Shown here: piece by piece, positions 19,571 to 29,320 of the stretch
Numbering within the stretch: position 1 is the stretch's first letter
Layout: the number at the start of each line of letters is the position of its first letter
Assembly: GCF_003315135.1 (NCBI RefSeq)
Contig: NZ_QNRK01000001.1
Span: 7,458-71,457, forward strand
DNA from: Roseiarcus fermentans
GTDB taxonomy: Bacteria; Pseudomonadota; Alphaproteobacteria; Rhizobiales; Beijerinckiaceae
Direction: 5' to 3'
DNA length: 64,000 bases
Translations under genes and position numbers: made by a program
The notes under the pieces: generated by a model
The model's input: the letters and a program-made list of their open reading frames with translations, nothing else
The model's database searches: none
What the model was told of the DNA's origin: nothing

Positions 19571-19933
19571 ATGGCCGCGCTCGCCAACGTCTGTCGCGCC
19601 GCGGTCGCTGGCTTCGTCCTCGCGGGCGGCGCGCACGCGGCGGAGGTCGCGGCCTGTCTCAGCGCCTCCGACACGCGCGAGCAGGTGAGGGCGCACAAGC
19701 TCCTCGAGCCATACGCGGCGCTGAAAACCGCGGCCCAGCAGCGCAAGGCGGAGGCCCTGTCGGCGCGCCTCTGCGTCAATGGCGACGACTATGTTTACGA
19801 GATCACCTTGCTTCACCGCGACGGCCGCCTGATTCATGTCGAGATGAACGCGGGAACCGGAAAGCTGATCGCGCGCCCGGCGCACGAGCCGAAAGACGGA
19901 CGCGATGCGCACGACCAGCCCGCCAAGAACTGA
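19571..19933 (+). CDS. Secreted PepSY domain protein
   Basis: The roughly 120-residue protein has a signal peptide ending at AHA-AE and a C-terminal PepSY-type unit (YEITLLHRDGRLIHVEMNA). It lies 19 bases before a response regulator gene, a pairing often seen with periplasmic PepSY sensors or inhibitors of two-component systems. ATG 19571 has a weak GGGG ribosome site; a TTG at 19550 is an alternative. Confidence 0.75.
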   Translation: MAALANVCRAAVAGFVLAGGAHAAEVAACLSASDTREQVRAHKLLEPYAALKTAAQQRKAEALSARLCVNGDDYVYEITLLHRDGRLIHVEMNAGTGKLIARPAHEPKDGRDAHDQPAKN

Positions 19934-19952
19934 CCGGCCGGGAGAGACCTGA

Positions 19953-20630
19953 ATGCGACTGCTGGTTGTCGAGGACGATCGCGATCTCAACCGTCAGATT
20001 TCGTCGGCGCTGGAAGCCGCGGGATACGCGGTCGACCGGGCGTTCGACGGCGAGGAAGGCTGGTTCCAGGGCGACACCGAGCCCTACGACGCGGTCGTTC
20101 TCGACATCGGCCTGCCGAAACGCGACGGCGTCTCGGTTCTGGAGGCGTGGCGCAAGGCGGGGCGGACGATGCCGGTGCTGATTCTGACCGCGCGCGACCG
20201 CTGGAGCGACAAGGTTCAGGGCATCGACGCGGGTGCCGACGACTATGTCGCAAAGCCCTTCCACATGGAGGAAGTGCTGGCGCGCATCCGGGCGTTGCTG
20301 CGCCGCGCCGCCGGCCATGCGTCGAGCGACCTCCAGGTCGGGCCGGTGCGCCTCGACGCGCGCGCCGGACGGGTCACCGTCGACGGGCAGCCGATCAAGC
20401 TCACCAGCCACGAATACCGGCTCCTGTCCTACCTGATGCACCACGCGGGGCGCATCATTTCGCGCACCGAGATCGTCGAGCACCTCTACGAGCAGGATTT
20501 CGATCGGGATTCCAACACCATCGAGGTGTTCATCGGCCGCCTGCGCAAGAAGCTCGGGGTCGACATCATCAAGACCGCGCGCGGACTCGGCTATCTCGTG
20601 GGCGTCGACGAGGCCCCGCCCGCACGATAG
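19953..20630 (+). CDS. OmpR/PhoP-family response regulator
   Basis: The 225-residue regulator has a receiver domain with acidic pocket E7-D8-D9, phosphoacceptor D51 and the K in VAKPF. A winged-helix DNA-binding domain follows (about 125-220, ending GLGYLV). It resembles rhizobial FeuP and PhoP regulators. A sensor kinase gene normally follows; here the next gene is a GNAT on the opposite strand, so the kinase must be elsewhere or lost. It is probably co-transcribed with the PepSY gene. Confidence 0.92.
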   Translation: MRLLVVEDDRDLNRQISSALEAAGYAVDRAFDGEEGWFQGDTEPYDAVVLDIGLPKRDGVSVLEAWRKAGRTMPVLILTARDRWSDKVQGIDAGADDYVAKPFHMEEVLARIRALLRRAAGHASSDLQVGPVRLDARAGRVTVDGQPIKLTSHEYRLLSYLMHHAGRIISRTEIVEHLYEQDFDRDSNTIEVFIGRLRKKLGVDIIKTARGLGYLVGVDEAPPAR

Positions 20631-20648
20631 CGGCGTGTTCCCCTCGCC

Positions 20649-21386
20649 TCACGCCGCGTCGCGGGATCGGATACCCGCGAGGCTTTGCCGCTGCCGGCCG
20701 GCGTCGTCGAAATTGTCGAGACGCAGCCAGCGCTCGAAGGCGGCCTTGCGCGCCGGCCATTCGCCGTCGAGCATCGCATACCAGGCGGTGTCGCGGTTGC
20801 GGCCCTTGACGACCATGTGCTGCCGGAAAATCCCTTCGAACGCGAAGCCGAGCCGCTCCGCCGCCCGCCGCGACGGCGCGTTGAGGGCGTTGCACTTCCA
20901 CTCGTAGCGGCGGACCCCGAGCGTGTCGAAGACGTAGCTGGCGAACAGATACTGCGCCTCGGTCGCGCCCGCCGTCCGTTGCAGCGCCGGCGTGTACATG
21001 ACGTTGCCGACCTCGACGACGCGGTTGGCGGCGTCGAAGCGCATCAGCGTCTGGTAGCCGAGCGCGCGCCCGGTCGCGTTGTCGATCACGGCGAAGAACA
21101 GCGGATCCTCCGAACGCGCCTTCGTCTCCAGGCTCGCGCGAAAATCCTGCAGGGTGGCGTAAGGGCCGTCGAACAGCCAGGTCCAGACCCGCTCCCGTTC
21201 CGGTTCGCCGTTCGAGCCGTGGTAGAGCGCAACGGCGTGCTTTTTCGGGTCGAGCGGCGCGAGCGTGATCCGGCGCCCGGCCAGCGTCAGCCGCTGCGGG
21301 CGGTGGGCGGGATGCGTATCGACCTCGGGGGCGTGGAGCGAGGCGGGGGAGGCGTTGGCCGAAGCCGAGTCAAGAGCGCTGGTCAT
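20649..21386 (-). CDS. GNAT family acetyltransferase (RimL-like)
   Basis: The 245-residue protein has an acetyltransferase fold with NRVVEVGNVMY, the YLFASYVFDTLGVRRYEWKC region and an AAERLGFAFEGIFRQHMV acetyl-CoA block, all typical of the YjdJ/RimL-like group. Its ATG at 21386 lies inside the end of vapC (17-base overlap), so it may be translated from the vapBC transcript. The substrate is unknown. Confidence 0.82.
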   Translation of the reverse strand: MTSALDSASANASPASLHAPEVDTHPAHRPQRLTLAGRRITLAPLDPKKHAVALYHGSNGEPERERVWTWLFDGPYATLQDFRASLETKARSEDPLFFAVIDNATGRALGYQTLMRFDAANRVVEVGNVMYTPALQRTAGATEAQYLFASYVFDTLGVRRYEWKCNALNAPSRRAAERLGFAFEGIFRQHMVVKGRNRDTAWYAMLDGEWPARKAAFERWLRLDNFDDAGRQRQSLAGIRSRDAA

Positions 21387-21783
21387 TGATATCCGTCTTC
21401 GAGAAATCGTCGCCCTTGAACAGGAGCGTCGCGCCATGGAGTCTGGCGCAGGCGTAAGTCAGGCAATCAGCGAAATTCAGGCGTGCAGGGTGCCGCCCCT
21501 TGCCGAAGGTCTCGAAACACGCAACCGCGGCGATGCCGACCGCGGCGTCGAGCCCGACCTCGGAAACGTCCGCCTCCTTCAGAAATCTCTCGAACTGGCC
21601 TTCGGCCTGGCGCGGCGAAACGAGCAGACGGGCGGCCAGGACGATCGAGGTTTCCAGTCGCACGACGGGCGATGTCAGGCGCTCCGTCGCCGCGGCGACC
21701 TTTCGCGAACATTCGCGCCAATCGGGTTCCTTGGCGAGAATGGCGACCACGACCGAGGTGTCGACGAACGCTACTGCCCCCAT
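21370..21783 (-). CDS. vapC: VapC-type PIN-domain toxin
   Basis: The 137-residue PIN-fold endoribonuclease toxin has the acidic residues of the active site: VDTS (Asp8), the mid-protein RLETSI glutamate, NFADCL and KGDDF. It overlaps the antitoxin gene by 13 bases, the usual vapBC layout, and its end overlaps a GNAT gene. The RNA target is unknown. Confidence 0.88.
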   Translation of the reverse strand: MGAVAFVDTSVVVAILAKEPDWRECSRKVAAATERLTSPVVRLETSIVLAARLLVSPRQAEGQFERFLKEADVSEVGLDAAVGIAAVACFETFGKGRHPARLNFADCLTYACARLHGATLLFKGDDFSKTDINDQRS

Positions 21784-22010
21784 AGCGCGTCGATCTCTTC
21801 CTTGGTCATGACGTGGCCGCCCGGCTTCGCCATCGCCAGCGTCTCGTTGGCGAGGTCTTCGAGCCGCTCCTCGAGCGGCCGCTTGTCGCGCTCGCGCTTC
21901 AGTTCCGCCGTGAGCGCGTGGGCGATCGCTTCGGTCATGTTGGTCCCGCGCAGTCGGGCGAGTTCACGGGCGAGCGCGCCGACCGCGGGATCGCGAATGC
22001 TGAGTCCCAA
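21771..22010 (-). CDS. vapB: VapB-type antitoxin
   Basis: The 79-residue antitoxin begins MGLSIRDP and has an RHH-like N-terminus with a charged C-terminal segment (ERLEDLANETLA) that would mask VapC, as in the PSK-type VapB family. It starts with TTG at 22010, preceded by GGAGG seven bases upstream. A palindromic operator lies directly in front. Confidence 0.85.
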   Translation of the reverse strand: MGLSIRDPAVGALARELARLRGTNMTEAIAHALTAELKRERDKRPLEERLEDLANETLAMAKPGGHVMTKEEIDALWGQ

Positions 22011-22020
22011 GAGCGCCTCC

Positions 22021-22049
22021 GTATAGACAGCCGCCCGCTTAGTCTATAC
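22021..22049. promoter_or_regulatory. vapBC operator palindrome
   Basis: A perfect 8-bp inverted repeat, GTATAGAC at 22021-22028 and GTCTATAC at 22042-22049 with a 13-base spacer, lies 11 bases upstream of the vapB start. This is the expected place for autoregulation by the VapBC complex. The right arm also gives a plausible minus-strand -10 element. Confidence 0.75.
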
Positions 22050-22064
22050 GGGCGCCCGCCCCGG

Positions 22065-23888
22065 TCAATGATTGTCCCGTGGGACCCCGGCCGTCTGGGC
22101 CAGCCGCTGGTAGGCGACGGCCGGCTTCAGCACCATGCCTTCGTCGAACTGCGCCACCATCTCGCGCTGGATCTGCTGCCACGGCGTCTGGCTCCTGGGG
22201 AAGGCGTAGCCGCCGCGACCTTGCAGCTCGGCGCGTCGCAAGTTCAGCTCGTCGTCGGAAACGAGGATGTTCGCCTGACGCTTCAGGAGGTCGATCCGCA
22301 CCCGGTCGCCGGTCCTGACGAGCGCCAGCCCGCCTCCCGCCGCAGCCTCGGGGGACGCGTTGAGGATCGAGGGCGAGCCCGACGTGCCGGACTGCCGGCC
22401 GTCGCCCACGCAGGGCAGCGCCGAAACCCCCTTCCTGATCAGCGCGGCGGGCGGCTGCATGTTCACCACCTCCGCGCCGCCCGGATAGCCGATCGGTCCC
22501 GTGCCGCGGATGATCAGGACGCAATGCTCGTCGACGGCGAGCGCGGGGTCGTCGATCCGGGCGTGGTAGTCCTCGGGTCCGTCGAACACGATCGCCCGGC
22601 CCTCGAAGGCCTCCGGATCGTCGGGGTTGGAGAGGAAGCGCTTGCGGAACGCGTCGTCGATGACGCTCGTCTTCATGATCGCGTCGTCGAACAGATTGCC
22701 GGACAGGACCAGAAACCCGGCCTCTTCCTTCAGCGGCGTTTCGATCGGAACGACGACCAGCGGGTCGAGCGAGGCGCTCGCAGCGCAATTTTCACCGATC
22801 GTGCGGCCATTGACCGTCAGCGCCCGCTCGCGCACGAGCTTGCGCTTCATCAGTTCGTGCACCACGGCCGGGACCCCGCCGGCGCGATAGAACTCCTCGC
22901 CGAGATAGGCGCCCGCTGGCTGCATGTTGACCAGCAGCGGCACGTCGCGGCCGACCGTTTCCCAGTCGGCGACGGTCAGTTCGACGCCGATGTGGCGGGC
23001 GATAGCGTTGACGTGGATCGGCGCGTTGGTCGAGCCGCCGATGGCGCTGTTGACGACGATCGCGTTCTCGAACGCTTCGCGCGTCAGGATGTCGGACGGC
23101 TTCAGGTCCTCGAACACCATCTCGACGATGCGCCGTCCGGTCTCGTAGGCGATCTGGCCGCGCTCGCGATAGGGCGCGGGAATGGCGGCGCAGCCCGGCA
23201 GGCTCATGCCGAGCGCCTCGGCGAGCGCGTTCATGGTCGAGGCCGTGCCCATGGTGTTGCAGTGGCCGATCGACGGCGCCGAGGAGGTGACGAGCGCCAT
23301 GAACTCTTCGTAGTCGATCTTGCCCTCGGCGAGATCGGAGCGCGCCTGCCAGACGACTGTTCCGGACCCGGTCCGTTCGCCCTTGTGCCAGCCGTTCAGC
23401 ATCGGGCCGCCGGAAAGCACGATCGCCGGGATGTTGACGGTCGCCGCCGCCATGAGGCAGGCAGGCGTGGTCTTGTCGCATCCGGTCGTCAGCACGACGC
23501 CGTCGATGAAATAGCCCATCAGGATCTCGACCAGGCCGAGATAGGCGAGGTTGCGGTCGAGCGCCGCGGTCGGCCGCTTGCCGGTTTCCTGGATTGGATG
23601 GACCGGGAATTCGAACGGCACGCCGCCGGCGACCAGGATTCCGTCGCGCACCCGCTTGGCGAGGTCGAGATGATGCCGGTTGCAGGGCGACAGGTCCGAC
23701 CCCGTCTGGGCGATGCCGATGATCGGCTTGCCGGAGCGCAGCTCCGCCGGCGTCAGGCCAAAATTGAGATAGCGCTCGAGGTAGAGCGCCGTCATGCCGG
23801 GGTTATCGGGATTGTCGAACCAGAGGCGCGAACGGAGGGGCCGCCTGGCTGCGCCGTCGCCGTCGCCGGTGTTGGGCTTGTCCGCCAT
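22065..23888 (-). CDS. IlvD/Edd family sugar-acid dehydratase
   Basis: The 607-residue Fe-S dehydratase is closest in look to the arabinonate/xylonate dehydratase branch of the IlvD/Edd family, which turns aldonic acids into 2-keto-3-deoxy acids. Visible cysteine motifs are [18 protein letters not shown] and [11 protein letters not shown]. The start ATG 23888 has GAGG upstream and begins MADKPN; the frame is open further but without homology. Its C-terminus has the typical [12 protein letters not shown] block. True branched-chain IlvD is less likely given sequence style; the substrate is unproven. Confidence 0.85.
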   Translation of the reverse strand: MADKPNTGDGDGAARRPLRSRLWFDNPDNPGMTALYLERYLNFGLTPAELRSGKPIIGIAQTGSDLSPCNRHHLDLAKRVRDGILVAGGVPFEFPVHPIQETGKRPTAALDRNLAYLGLVEILMGYFIDGVVLTTGCDKTTPACLMAAATVNIPAIVLSGGPMLNGWHKGERTGSGTVVWQARSDLAEGKIDYEEFMALVTSSAPSIGHCNTMGTASTMNALAEALGMSLPGCAAIPAPYRERGQIAYETGRRIVEMVFEDLKPSDILTREAFENAIVVNSAIGGSTNAPIHVNAIARHIGVELTVADWETVGRDVPLLVNMQPAGAYLGEEFYRAGGVPAVVHELMKRKLVRERALTVNGRTIGENCAASASLDPLVVVPIETPLKEEAGFLVLSGNLFDDAIMKTSVIDDAFRKRFLSNPDDPEAFEGRAIVFDGPEDYHARIDDPALAVDEHCVLIIRGTGPIGYPGGAEVVNMQPPAALIRKGVSALPCVGDGRQSGTSGSPSILNASPEAAAGGGLALVRTGDRVRIDLLKRQANILVSDDELNLRRAELQGRGGYAFPRSQTPWQQIQREMVAQFDEGMVLKPAVAYQRLAQTAGVPRDNH

Positions 23889-24040
23889 CGTCTCAACCTC
23901 TCCTCGGGCCCGCGCCGCGGTCGCGCGGCGCTGGCATGCCAGTATGGGCGGATCCACGCGTCGTTTCAATGTCCGCGCGCGCTTCCGGCGCGGTTCCGGC
24001 CGGCCCTCGCGACGCCCGCCCGGGGCCGGATCGCCCGGTC

Positions 24041-24622
24041 CTACATCGCCAGCGGCGACACGCCGAACAGCATGCGGTGCAGTCCGCCGATCAGGACCGC
24101 CCAGAGGACGAGTCCGACGGCGATCGCGCCGATCGTCGCGCCGAGGTTCGGCGCGGGATAGACGACCGCTTTGGCGCGGTCGCGCGCATAATTGCTCGAC
24201 AGGTCGAGGAGCGACCAAGCGAGAAAGGCGCCGAACAGCACGACGTCCGCCGCCGAACCGTTGGCGATCAGGTGCGCGGCCGACCAGACCACGACCGCCC
24301 ACAGCATCGGGTGATGGACGGCGACGGCGATGTGGCTTGTCTTGAGGCCGTAGGCGCCGAGCAGGATCATGCTGAACAGCATGAGCAGCAGCGCGATGTG
24401 GCGCGTCCACACCGGCGGCGCCCAGAGGATCGGCGCGGACCAGCGCGCCTCAGCGAACCCCCAGACGATCATCACCAAGCCGGCGAGCGACAGCAGCGAA
24501 TAGACGCCCTTCCACGGCCCCTCGCCCATGCGCGCGATCGATCGCTCCCGCCCGCTGTCGGCGAAGATGCGGATCGAATGAAGTCCGAGAAAGATCACCA
24601 GGCCGAAGATCAGCAAGGTCAT
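24041..24622 (-). CDS. NnrU family membrane protein
   Basis: The 193-residue integral membrane protein has about five or six hydrophobic segments and NnrU family landmarks: [14 protein letters not shown] near the N-terminus, and [12 protein letters not shown] with histidines in a membrane helix. The family is linked to nitric oxide and nitrite respiration and to heme-related isomerase folds, but its role here is not shown. No denitrification genes are nearby. Confidence 0.82.
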   Translation of the reverse strand: MTLLIFGLVIFLGLHSIRIFADSGRERSIARMGEGPWKGVYSLLSLAGLVMIVWGFAEARWSAPILWAPPVWTRHIALLLMLFSMILLGAYGLKTSHIAVAVHHPMLWAVVVWSAAHLIANGSAADVVLFGAFLAWSLLDLSSNYARDRAKAVVYPAPNLGATIGAIAVGLVLWAVLIGGLHRMLFGVSPLAM

Positions 24623-24829
24623 GACGTCGACGCCCCAGTCCGGAAAATGCGCCGCCAAGGTGGCGCCCGCTGGTCGCGCTGGCAAGAGCGACGCGGCCTC
24701 CCCGGACGCGGCGGCTTCGTGCTACGACGGCGATGTCCAGGAGAGGCGACCCTTCGATGGCGAACGCGCGGCCCTTGCGACTTCCGCTTCCTGTCCCGGG
24801 CGCCGGCGTCCGCCGATGGGGTTTTCCCC

Positions 24830-25282
24830 ATGGCTGACCCCGCGCCCGCGGACCGGCTCTATCCGCCACGGCCGATTCTCGCCGTCTCTGTCGCGGTTTT
24901 CCGCGAGGGAAGGGTGCTCGTCGGGCGGAGGGCGCGGCCGCCGATGGCGGGGCGATTTTCCCTGCCGGGCGGGGTGGTCGAGGTCGGCGAGACGCTGGCC
25001 GAGGCGGCGGCGCGCGAACTCTACGAGGAGGTCGGCGTCGAATGCGCGATCGTCGGCTTCAACCGCCATGTCGAACCGATCGTGCGCGAAGGCGGCCGCG
25101 TGCGGGCGCATTTCGTCATCGCCTCGTTCGTCGGCCGCTGGACCCGCGGCGAAGCGCGCGTCAGCGACGAGATCGACGCGGTCGCGTGGATCGAGCCCGA
25201 CGCCTGCGACTCGCTGCTCGCCACGCCGGAACTCGCCGAGATCGTCGCCGGCGCCCGGCGCATCGAGAGCGAGAGCCGGTAG
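24830..25282 (+). CDS. NUDIX hydrolase
   Basis: The 150-residue hydrolase has an intact Nudix box from GGVVEVGE to RELYEEVG (about residues 48-70), which cleaves nucleoside diphosphate-linked compounds. The N-terminal PRPILAVSVAVFREGRVL strand resembles ADP-ribose pyrophosphatase-like members. ATG 24830 is selected; the frame is open far upstream without homology. The substrate cannot be assigned. Confidence 0.88.
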   Translation: MADPAPADRLYPPRPILAVSVAVFREGRVLVGRRARPPMAGRFSLPGGVVEVGETLAEAAARELYEEVGVECAIVGFNRHVEPIVREGGRVRAHFVIASFVGRWTRGEARVSDEIDAVAWIEPDACDSLLATPELAEIVAGARRIESESR

Positions 25283-25572
25283 CGCGCCGGCTTCGCCGTT
25301 TCGAGTCGTCTTGCTCCGACTCCTGACGCTCGCCGCTTCGCTGGGGAGCGTTTCGGCGACGGCTGCGGCGGTCTTTCCCCGTGAAGCCAAGCGGCTGAAG
25401 GGGACGAGCCGCGCGCCGCCCGGGAGCTGCAATCCGGGCGGAGTGGGCGGCGACGGCGCAGGATTCCCCGCCCTCGCATGTCAACGCGAAAAGGTGACAG
25501 TGGTTCATGCCCGGTTCAGCGCCGGCGCCGTTCCATTCCATGGTCGGGGGACTGTCCAAGGTGGAGAGCAGC

Positions 25573-25890
25573 ATGAACCTGAGATTCATCCCGCGCGGCG
25601 CCCTCGCCGCGATCGCCGGCGCAGCCGTCGTCGTCGGCGCCGCGGCCGGACCCTCGGCCGCGTTCACTCTTTCGGCGCCGTCGCTCGCGGCGCCGATCGC
25701 TGGTTCCGACGTCGAGCGCGTGTGGTGGGACCGGTGGGGCCGCTGGCATCCCAACCGGCCGTGGGGCTGGGGCCCGCCGCCGCCGCGCTGGGGCTGGGGC
25801 GCGCCGCGGCCCTACTTCTACGGCTATTACCGGCCGGTGCGTCGCTGCTGGGTCGGCCCCTGGGGCGGCGTCCGCTGCCGGTGGGGATGA
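25573..25890 (+). CDS. Small secreted Trp/Gly/Pro/Arg-rich protein
   Basis: The 105-residue protein has a signal peptide (about 1-30, ending SAAF) and a mature part dominated by WGRWHPNRPWGWG-type repeats, with a C-terminal RRCWVGPWGG motif holding two cysteines. Similar small exported proteins are common and uncharacterised in Hyphomicrobiales. A GGAG ribosome site precedes ATG 25573. The 290-base gap upstream holds a short inverted repeat (TGTCA-N11-TGACA) that may be regulatory. Confidence 0.7.
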   Translation: MNLRFIPRGALAAIAGAAVVVGAAAGPSAAFTLSAPSLAAPIAGSDVERVWWDRWGRWHPNRPWGWGPPPPRWGWGAPRPYFYGYYRPVRRCWVGPWGGVRCRWG

Positions 25891-25962
25891 TCCCGGCAGT
25901 CGGCAGGCGAGAGGCGGTAGCGGCGGTGGTCGCAAGACCCCGGCCGCCCGACGCCTCTCCAT

Positions 25963-26709
25963 TCACCCTTCCATCTTCGCGACCAGCGCGTCGGAAACCT
26001 CGACGTTGGCGGTGACGTGCTGGACGTCGTCGTTGTCCTCGAGCTGGCCGATCAGGCGCAGGATCTTTTCCCCGGCCTCGTCGTCCACCGCGACGGTGTT
26101 CTGCGGCCGCCAGGCGAGCGCGGCCTTGCGCGGCTCGCCGAACTTCGCCTCCAGCGCCTTCTGCGCTTCGGCCAGCGCCTCGACCGAGGTGATCACCTCG
26201 TGCTCCTCGGGGCCGGAGACGACGTCGTCGGCGCCGGCCTCGATCGCCGCTTCGAGCATGGCGTCGTCGTCGGCGACCTTGCGGTCGAAGACGATCAGGC
26301 CGACCCGGTCGAACATGAACGACACCGCCCCGGTTTCCGCCAGCGACCCGCCGGCCTTGGTGAAGCAGGAGCGCACCTCGCCCGCCGTGCGGTTGCGGTT
26401 GTCGGTCAGCGCCTCGACGATGACGGCCACGCCGCCGGGTGCGTAGCCCTCGTAGCGCACCTCGTCGTAGTTCTCGCTGTCGCCGCCCGAGGCCTTCTTG
26501 ATCGCACGCTCGATGTTGTCCTTGGGCATGTTCTCCGCCCGGGCGTCGAGCACCGCCGCGCGCAGGCGGGGGTTCATCGCCGGGTCGGGCATGCCGAGCT
26601 TGGCCGCGACGGTGATTTCGCGCGCGAGCTTGGAGAAGAGCTTGGAGCGCAGCGCGTCCTGCTTGCCCTTCTTGTGCATGATGTTCTTGAACTGACTATG
26701 ACCTGCCAT
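25963..26709 (-). CDS. yebC: YebC/PmpR family protein
   Basis: The 248-residue protein of the YebC/TACO1 family begins [14 protein letters not shown] and has the [17 protein letters not shown] and FDRVGLIVF landmarks. Members act as transcription regulators or help ribosomes at proline stretches. The start at 26709 gives the standard N-terminus. It is followed upstream by a 317-base gap to the lpoA-like gene. Confidence 0.95.
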   Translation of the reverse strand: MAGHSQFKNIMHKKGKQDALRSKLFSKLAREITVAAKLGMPDPAMNPRLRAAVLDARAENMPKDNIERAIKKASGGDSENYDEVRYEGYAPGGVAVIVEALTDNRNRTAGEVRSCFTKAGGSLAETGAVSFMFDRVGLIVFDRKVADDDAMLEAAIEAGADDVVSGPEEHEVITSVEALAEAQKALEAKFGEPRKAALAWRPQNTVAVDDEAGEKILRLIGQLEDNDDVQHVTANVEVSDALVAKMEG

Positions 26710-27026
26710 CCATCGCCTCGCGCAAAGCGCGCCTTCCTGCGCAACCCGTGAAAAGGAAATCGGACCCCTATACGCCAAAGCCCGGCGGCAAGGGAAGGCG
26801 CGAAGGAACGATCATTCAGGGCGATCGCACCTCAAGGCAAAGCGGCGAACCGCGCCGGGTCTGCGGGAGGCGGCCACTCTGGAGAGGATGGAGCCACGAA
26901 GGGGACGCCGGGCAGGGTTTGCCCAGCAAATCCCCGTCCAGCCTGGGACTGTGCGCCGGCGTTCGACGCGGGCTATCGGTCGCCGGCGCCCGGCCGACGC
27001 AATGGTCGGCGGCGCGCGAGGCCGCC
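26710..27026. other. Intergenic region upstream of yebC
   Basis: This 317-base gap lies between the lpoA-like stop and the yebC start, both on the minus strand. It must hold the yebC promoter. I see a small hairpin (GGGCA-N5-TGCCC, near 26911-26925) but no gene. Confidence 0.4.
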
Positions 27027-28226
27027 TCAGCCGCCGGCGAAACTCCTCGGCGCCGGGCTGACGACCACGGCGGCGTTGTTGTCGATCTCCATCACCGCCA
27101 GGCCGCGCTCGTTCCACCCGTCGGAGCGGAAGCGGAACACGCCGTCGGCGCCGTTGAAGCCGTTGACGTTGGTCAGCGCCTGCAGGCTGAACGGATCGGG
27201 GCCGGCGCCGCGCGCGAGCGCGCCCGCGAGCGACACGGCGTCGTAGGAGAGCGTCGCCAGGCGCGTCGGCTGGCTGCCGAACTTGGCCTTGTACTTCTGC
27301 GCGAAGGCGTCGAATCCGGCGCTGTCGGGCGCGGCGAACCACGCGCCCTGCATCTGCGGCAGCCGCAGGACGCGCGCGTCGTTCCAGACGCCGGTGCCGA
27401 GGAGCTGCGTCTTGACGCCGCTCGCGGCCAGCGCGCTCGCGACCGCCGGCATGCCGTCGGCCTGCTCGGGAATGAACAGCGCATCGAACTGGCCGCCCGC
27501 CGCCGCGATCTGTTGCGCGGCCTCCTGCGGCTGGCCGGCCGGGTAGCGGGCGACGACGGCGACCGGCGCGTTGAGCCGGCCGGCGACCTGCTGGAATTCG
27601 GCGAGGGCGGCGTTGGCGTAGTCGGTCTGCGGGGCCATCGCCGCGAACGCCTTCTTGCCGCGCGAGACGGCGAATTCGGCGATCCGGTCGTCGTAGGTTT
27701 CGACCAGGAACGACAGCAGGAACACGCCGGGGCCGGCGACGCCGATGTCGGTGGAAAAGGCGATCATCGGTTTCCCGGCGCCCCGCGCGACCGAAGCCGC
27801 CTGGCGCACGTTGTTGGCGTAGAGCGGCCCGAGGAGCAGTTGCGCGCCGGCGCCGATTTCGGCCTTGGCGGCCTCGGCCGCGCCCTCCGGCGACGAACGG
27901 TCGTCCTGGATCATCAGCGTGATGAAGGGGCCGGAGAATTCGTCGATCGCCAGTTGCGCGGCGTTGCGCATCGAGGCGCCGATCGGGCTCGGCGCGCCGT
28001 TCTGGGTCAGCGGCAGGATCATGCCGACCCGGACCGGCCCGGTTCCCAGCGTCTCGCCAACCGCGGGCGCCGGCGCTCCGGCCGGCGCGGCGCCGGGCGG
28101 GGCGGCCTCGGGCGCGAGCAGCGAACTGGAGTTGCAGCCGGCGAGCGTGATGGCGAGACCGCCGCCGATGAGCGCGCGCCGGCTCAAGACCATCCGGCCC
28201 TCGCGCGACAGAAAGGAAACGTCCAT
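27027..28226 (-). CDS. LpoA-like lipoprotein, periplasmic binding protein fold
   Basis: The 399-residue lipoprotein has a Tat-like signal (SRRALIGGG) and lipobox LAGC, a proline/alanine linker, then a type I periplasmic binding fold (VRVGMILPLTQNG onwards). It is the penicillin-binding protein activator type, comparable to LpoA, which stimulates PBP1a at the outer membrane. The divergent neighbour rsmI supports this, since lpoA, rsmI and yraN cluster in many proteobacteria. Met12 (28193) gives a neater signal peptide and may be the true start. Confidence 0.85.
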   Translation of the reverse strand: MDVSFLSREGRMVLSRRALIGGGLAITLAGCNSSSLLAPEAAPPGAAPAGAPAPAVGETLGTGPVRVGMILPLTQNGAPSPIGASMRNAAQLAIDEFSGPFITLMIQDDRSSPEGAAEAAKAEIGAGAQLLLGPLYANNVRQAASVARGAGKPMIAFSTDIGVAGPGVFLLSFLVETYDDRIAEFAVSRGKKAFAAMAPQTDYANAALAEFQQVAGRLNAPVAVVARYPAGQPQEAAQQIAAAGGQFDALFIPEQADGMPAVASALAASGVKTQLLGTGVWNDARVLRLPQMQGAWFAAPDSAGFDAFAQKYKAKFGSQPTRLATLSYDAVSLAGALARGAGPDPFSLQALTNVNGFNGADGVFRFRSDGWNERGLAVMEIDNNAAVVVSPAPRSFAGG

Positions 28227-28384
28227 GCGAACTCCGGCGAAGCGGCGCCCTGTCGCGCCATCGCGGGCCTATCGCGCTTGCCCCTGCGCGACAAACCCCG
28301 AACGCGGCCCGTCCACCGAAATTGTGGCATTTTCGACCGCGTTTGGCTATGCCGTCCTCCGACGCGCCCGGCGGAGCGCGAACC

Positions 28385-29320
28385 ATGAAGAATGACGACG
28401 ATTTTCGGCGCCCCAGAGGCGATCCGGCCCAGCGGGCGGACCGGGCCTTTTTCGTCCATGGCGTCGCCGTGCCCGCGCCGCCGCTCGCGGCAGGGCTCTA
28501 TGTGGTCGCGACGCCGATCGGCAACCTCGGCGACATGACCTTGCGCGGGCTCGCGATCCTCGCCGCCGCCGACGCCGTCCTCGCCGAGGACACCCGCGTC
28601 TCGCGCACCCTGCTCGCCCGCTACGGCGTCGAGACGCCGCTCACGCCCTATCACGAGCACAACGCGGCCGAGGCGCGGCCGCGCGCTCTGCGGCGCATCG
28701 CCGAGGGCCAGGCGCTGGCGCTGATCTCGGACGCCGGCACGCCGCTCGTCTCCGACCCCGGCTTCAAGCTGGTCGCCGAGGCGGTCGCCGCCGGCTTCGC
28801 CGTCACGACCGCGCCGGGGGCGAGCGCGGCGCTCGCCGCGCTCTGCGTCGCCGGCCTGCCGACGGACCGCTTCTTTTTCGAGGGTTTCCTGCCGCCCCGC
28901 AGCGCCGCGCGGCGCGAGCGGATCAACGCGCTCGCCGGCGTGCCGGCGACGCTCGTCTTCTATGAAGCGCCGAGCCGCCTCGCCGAGACCCTCGCCGATC
29001 TCGCCGCCGAGCTCGGCCCCCGTCCCGCGGCGGTGGCGCGCGAACTGACCAAGCTGCACGAGGAGGTCTTGCGCGGGACGCTCGACGCGCTTGCGGCCCG
29101 ATTCCAGGCCAGCGGGCCGCCCCGCGGGGAAATCGTGGTCGTGGTCGGGGCGCCGCAGGCGCGCGAGGCGGTCGACGAGACCACGCTGGACGCCGAGATC
29201 GGCGCGGCGCTGAAGACGCTCTCGGTCAAGGACGCGGCGGCGGCGGTCGCCGCCCGGCACGGCCTGCCGCGGCGGCAGGTTTACGCGCGGGCGCTGGCGT
29301 TGGCGGGAGAGGCGCGGTGA
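28385..29320 (+). CDS. rsmI: 16S rRNA 2'-O-ribose C1402 methyltransferase
   Basis: The 311-residue SAM-dependent methyltransferase of the SIROHEME/YraL family modifies C1402 of 16S rRNA. Landmarks are LYVVATPIGNLGDMTLR, AEDTRVSRTLL, SDAGTPLVSDPG and FEGFLP. It is divergent from the lpoA-like gene. In related genomes yraN follows directly; here an inserted and duplicated toxin-antitoxin module separates the two. Confidence 0.95.
   Translation: MKNDDDFRRPRGDPAQRADRAFFVHGVAVPAPPLAAGLYVVATPIGNLGDMTLRGLAILAAADAVLAEDTRVSRTLLARYGVETPLTPYHEHNAAEARPRALRRIAEGQALALISDAGTPLVSDPGFKLVAEAVAAGFAVTTAPGASAALAALCVAGLPTDRFFFEGFLPPRSAARRERINALAGVPATLVFYEAPSRLAETLADLAAELGPRPAAVARELTKLHEEVLRGTLDALAARFQASGPPRGEIVVVVGAPQAREAVDETTLDAEIGAALKTLSVKDAAAAVAARHGLPRRQVYARALALAGEAR

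Noticed and set aside
22065-23888. Calling the dehydratase ilvD proper
   Set aside because: The sequence style and the catabolic setting favour the sugar-acid branch of the family, so the symbol is withheld.
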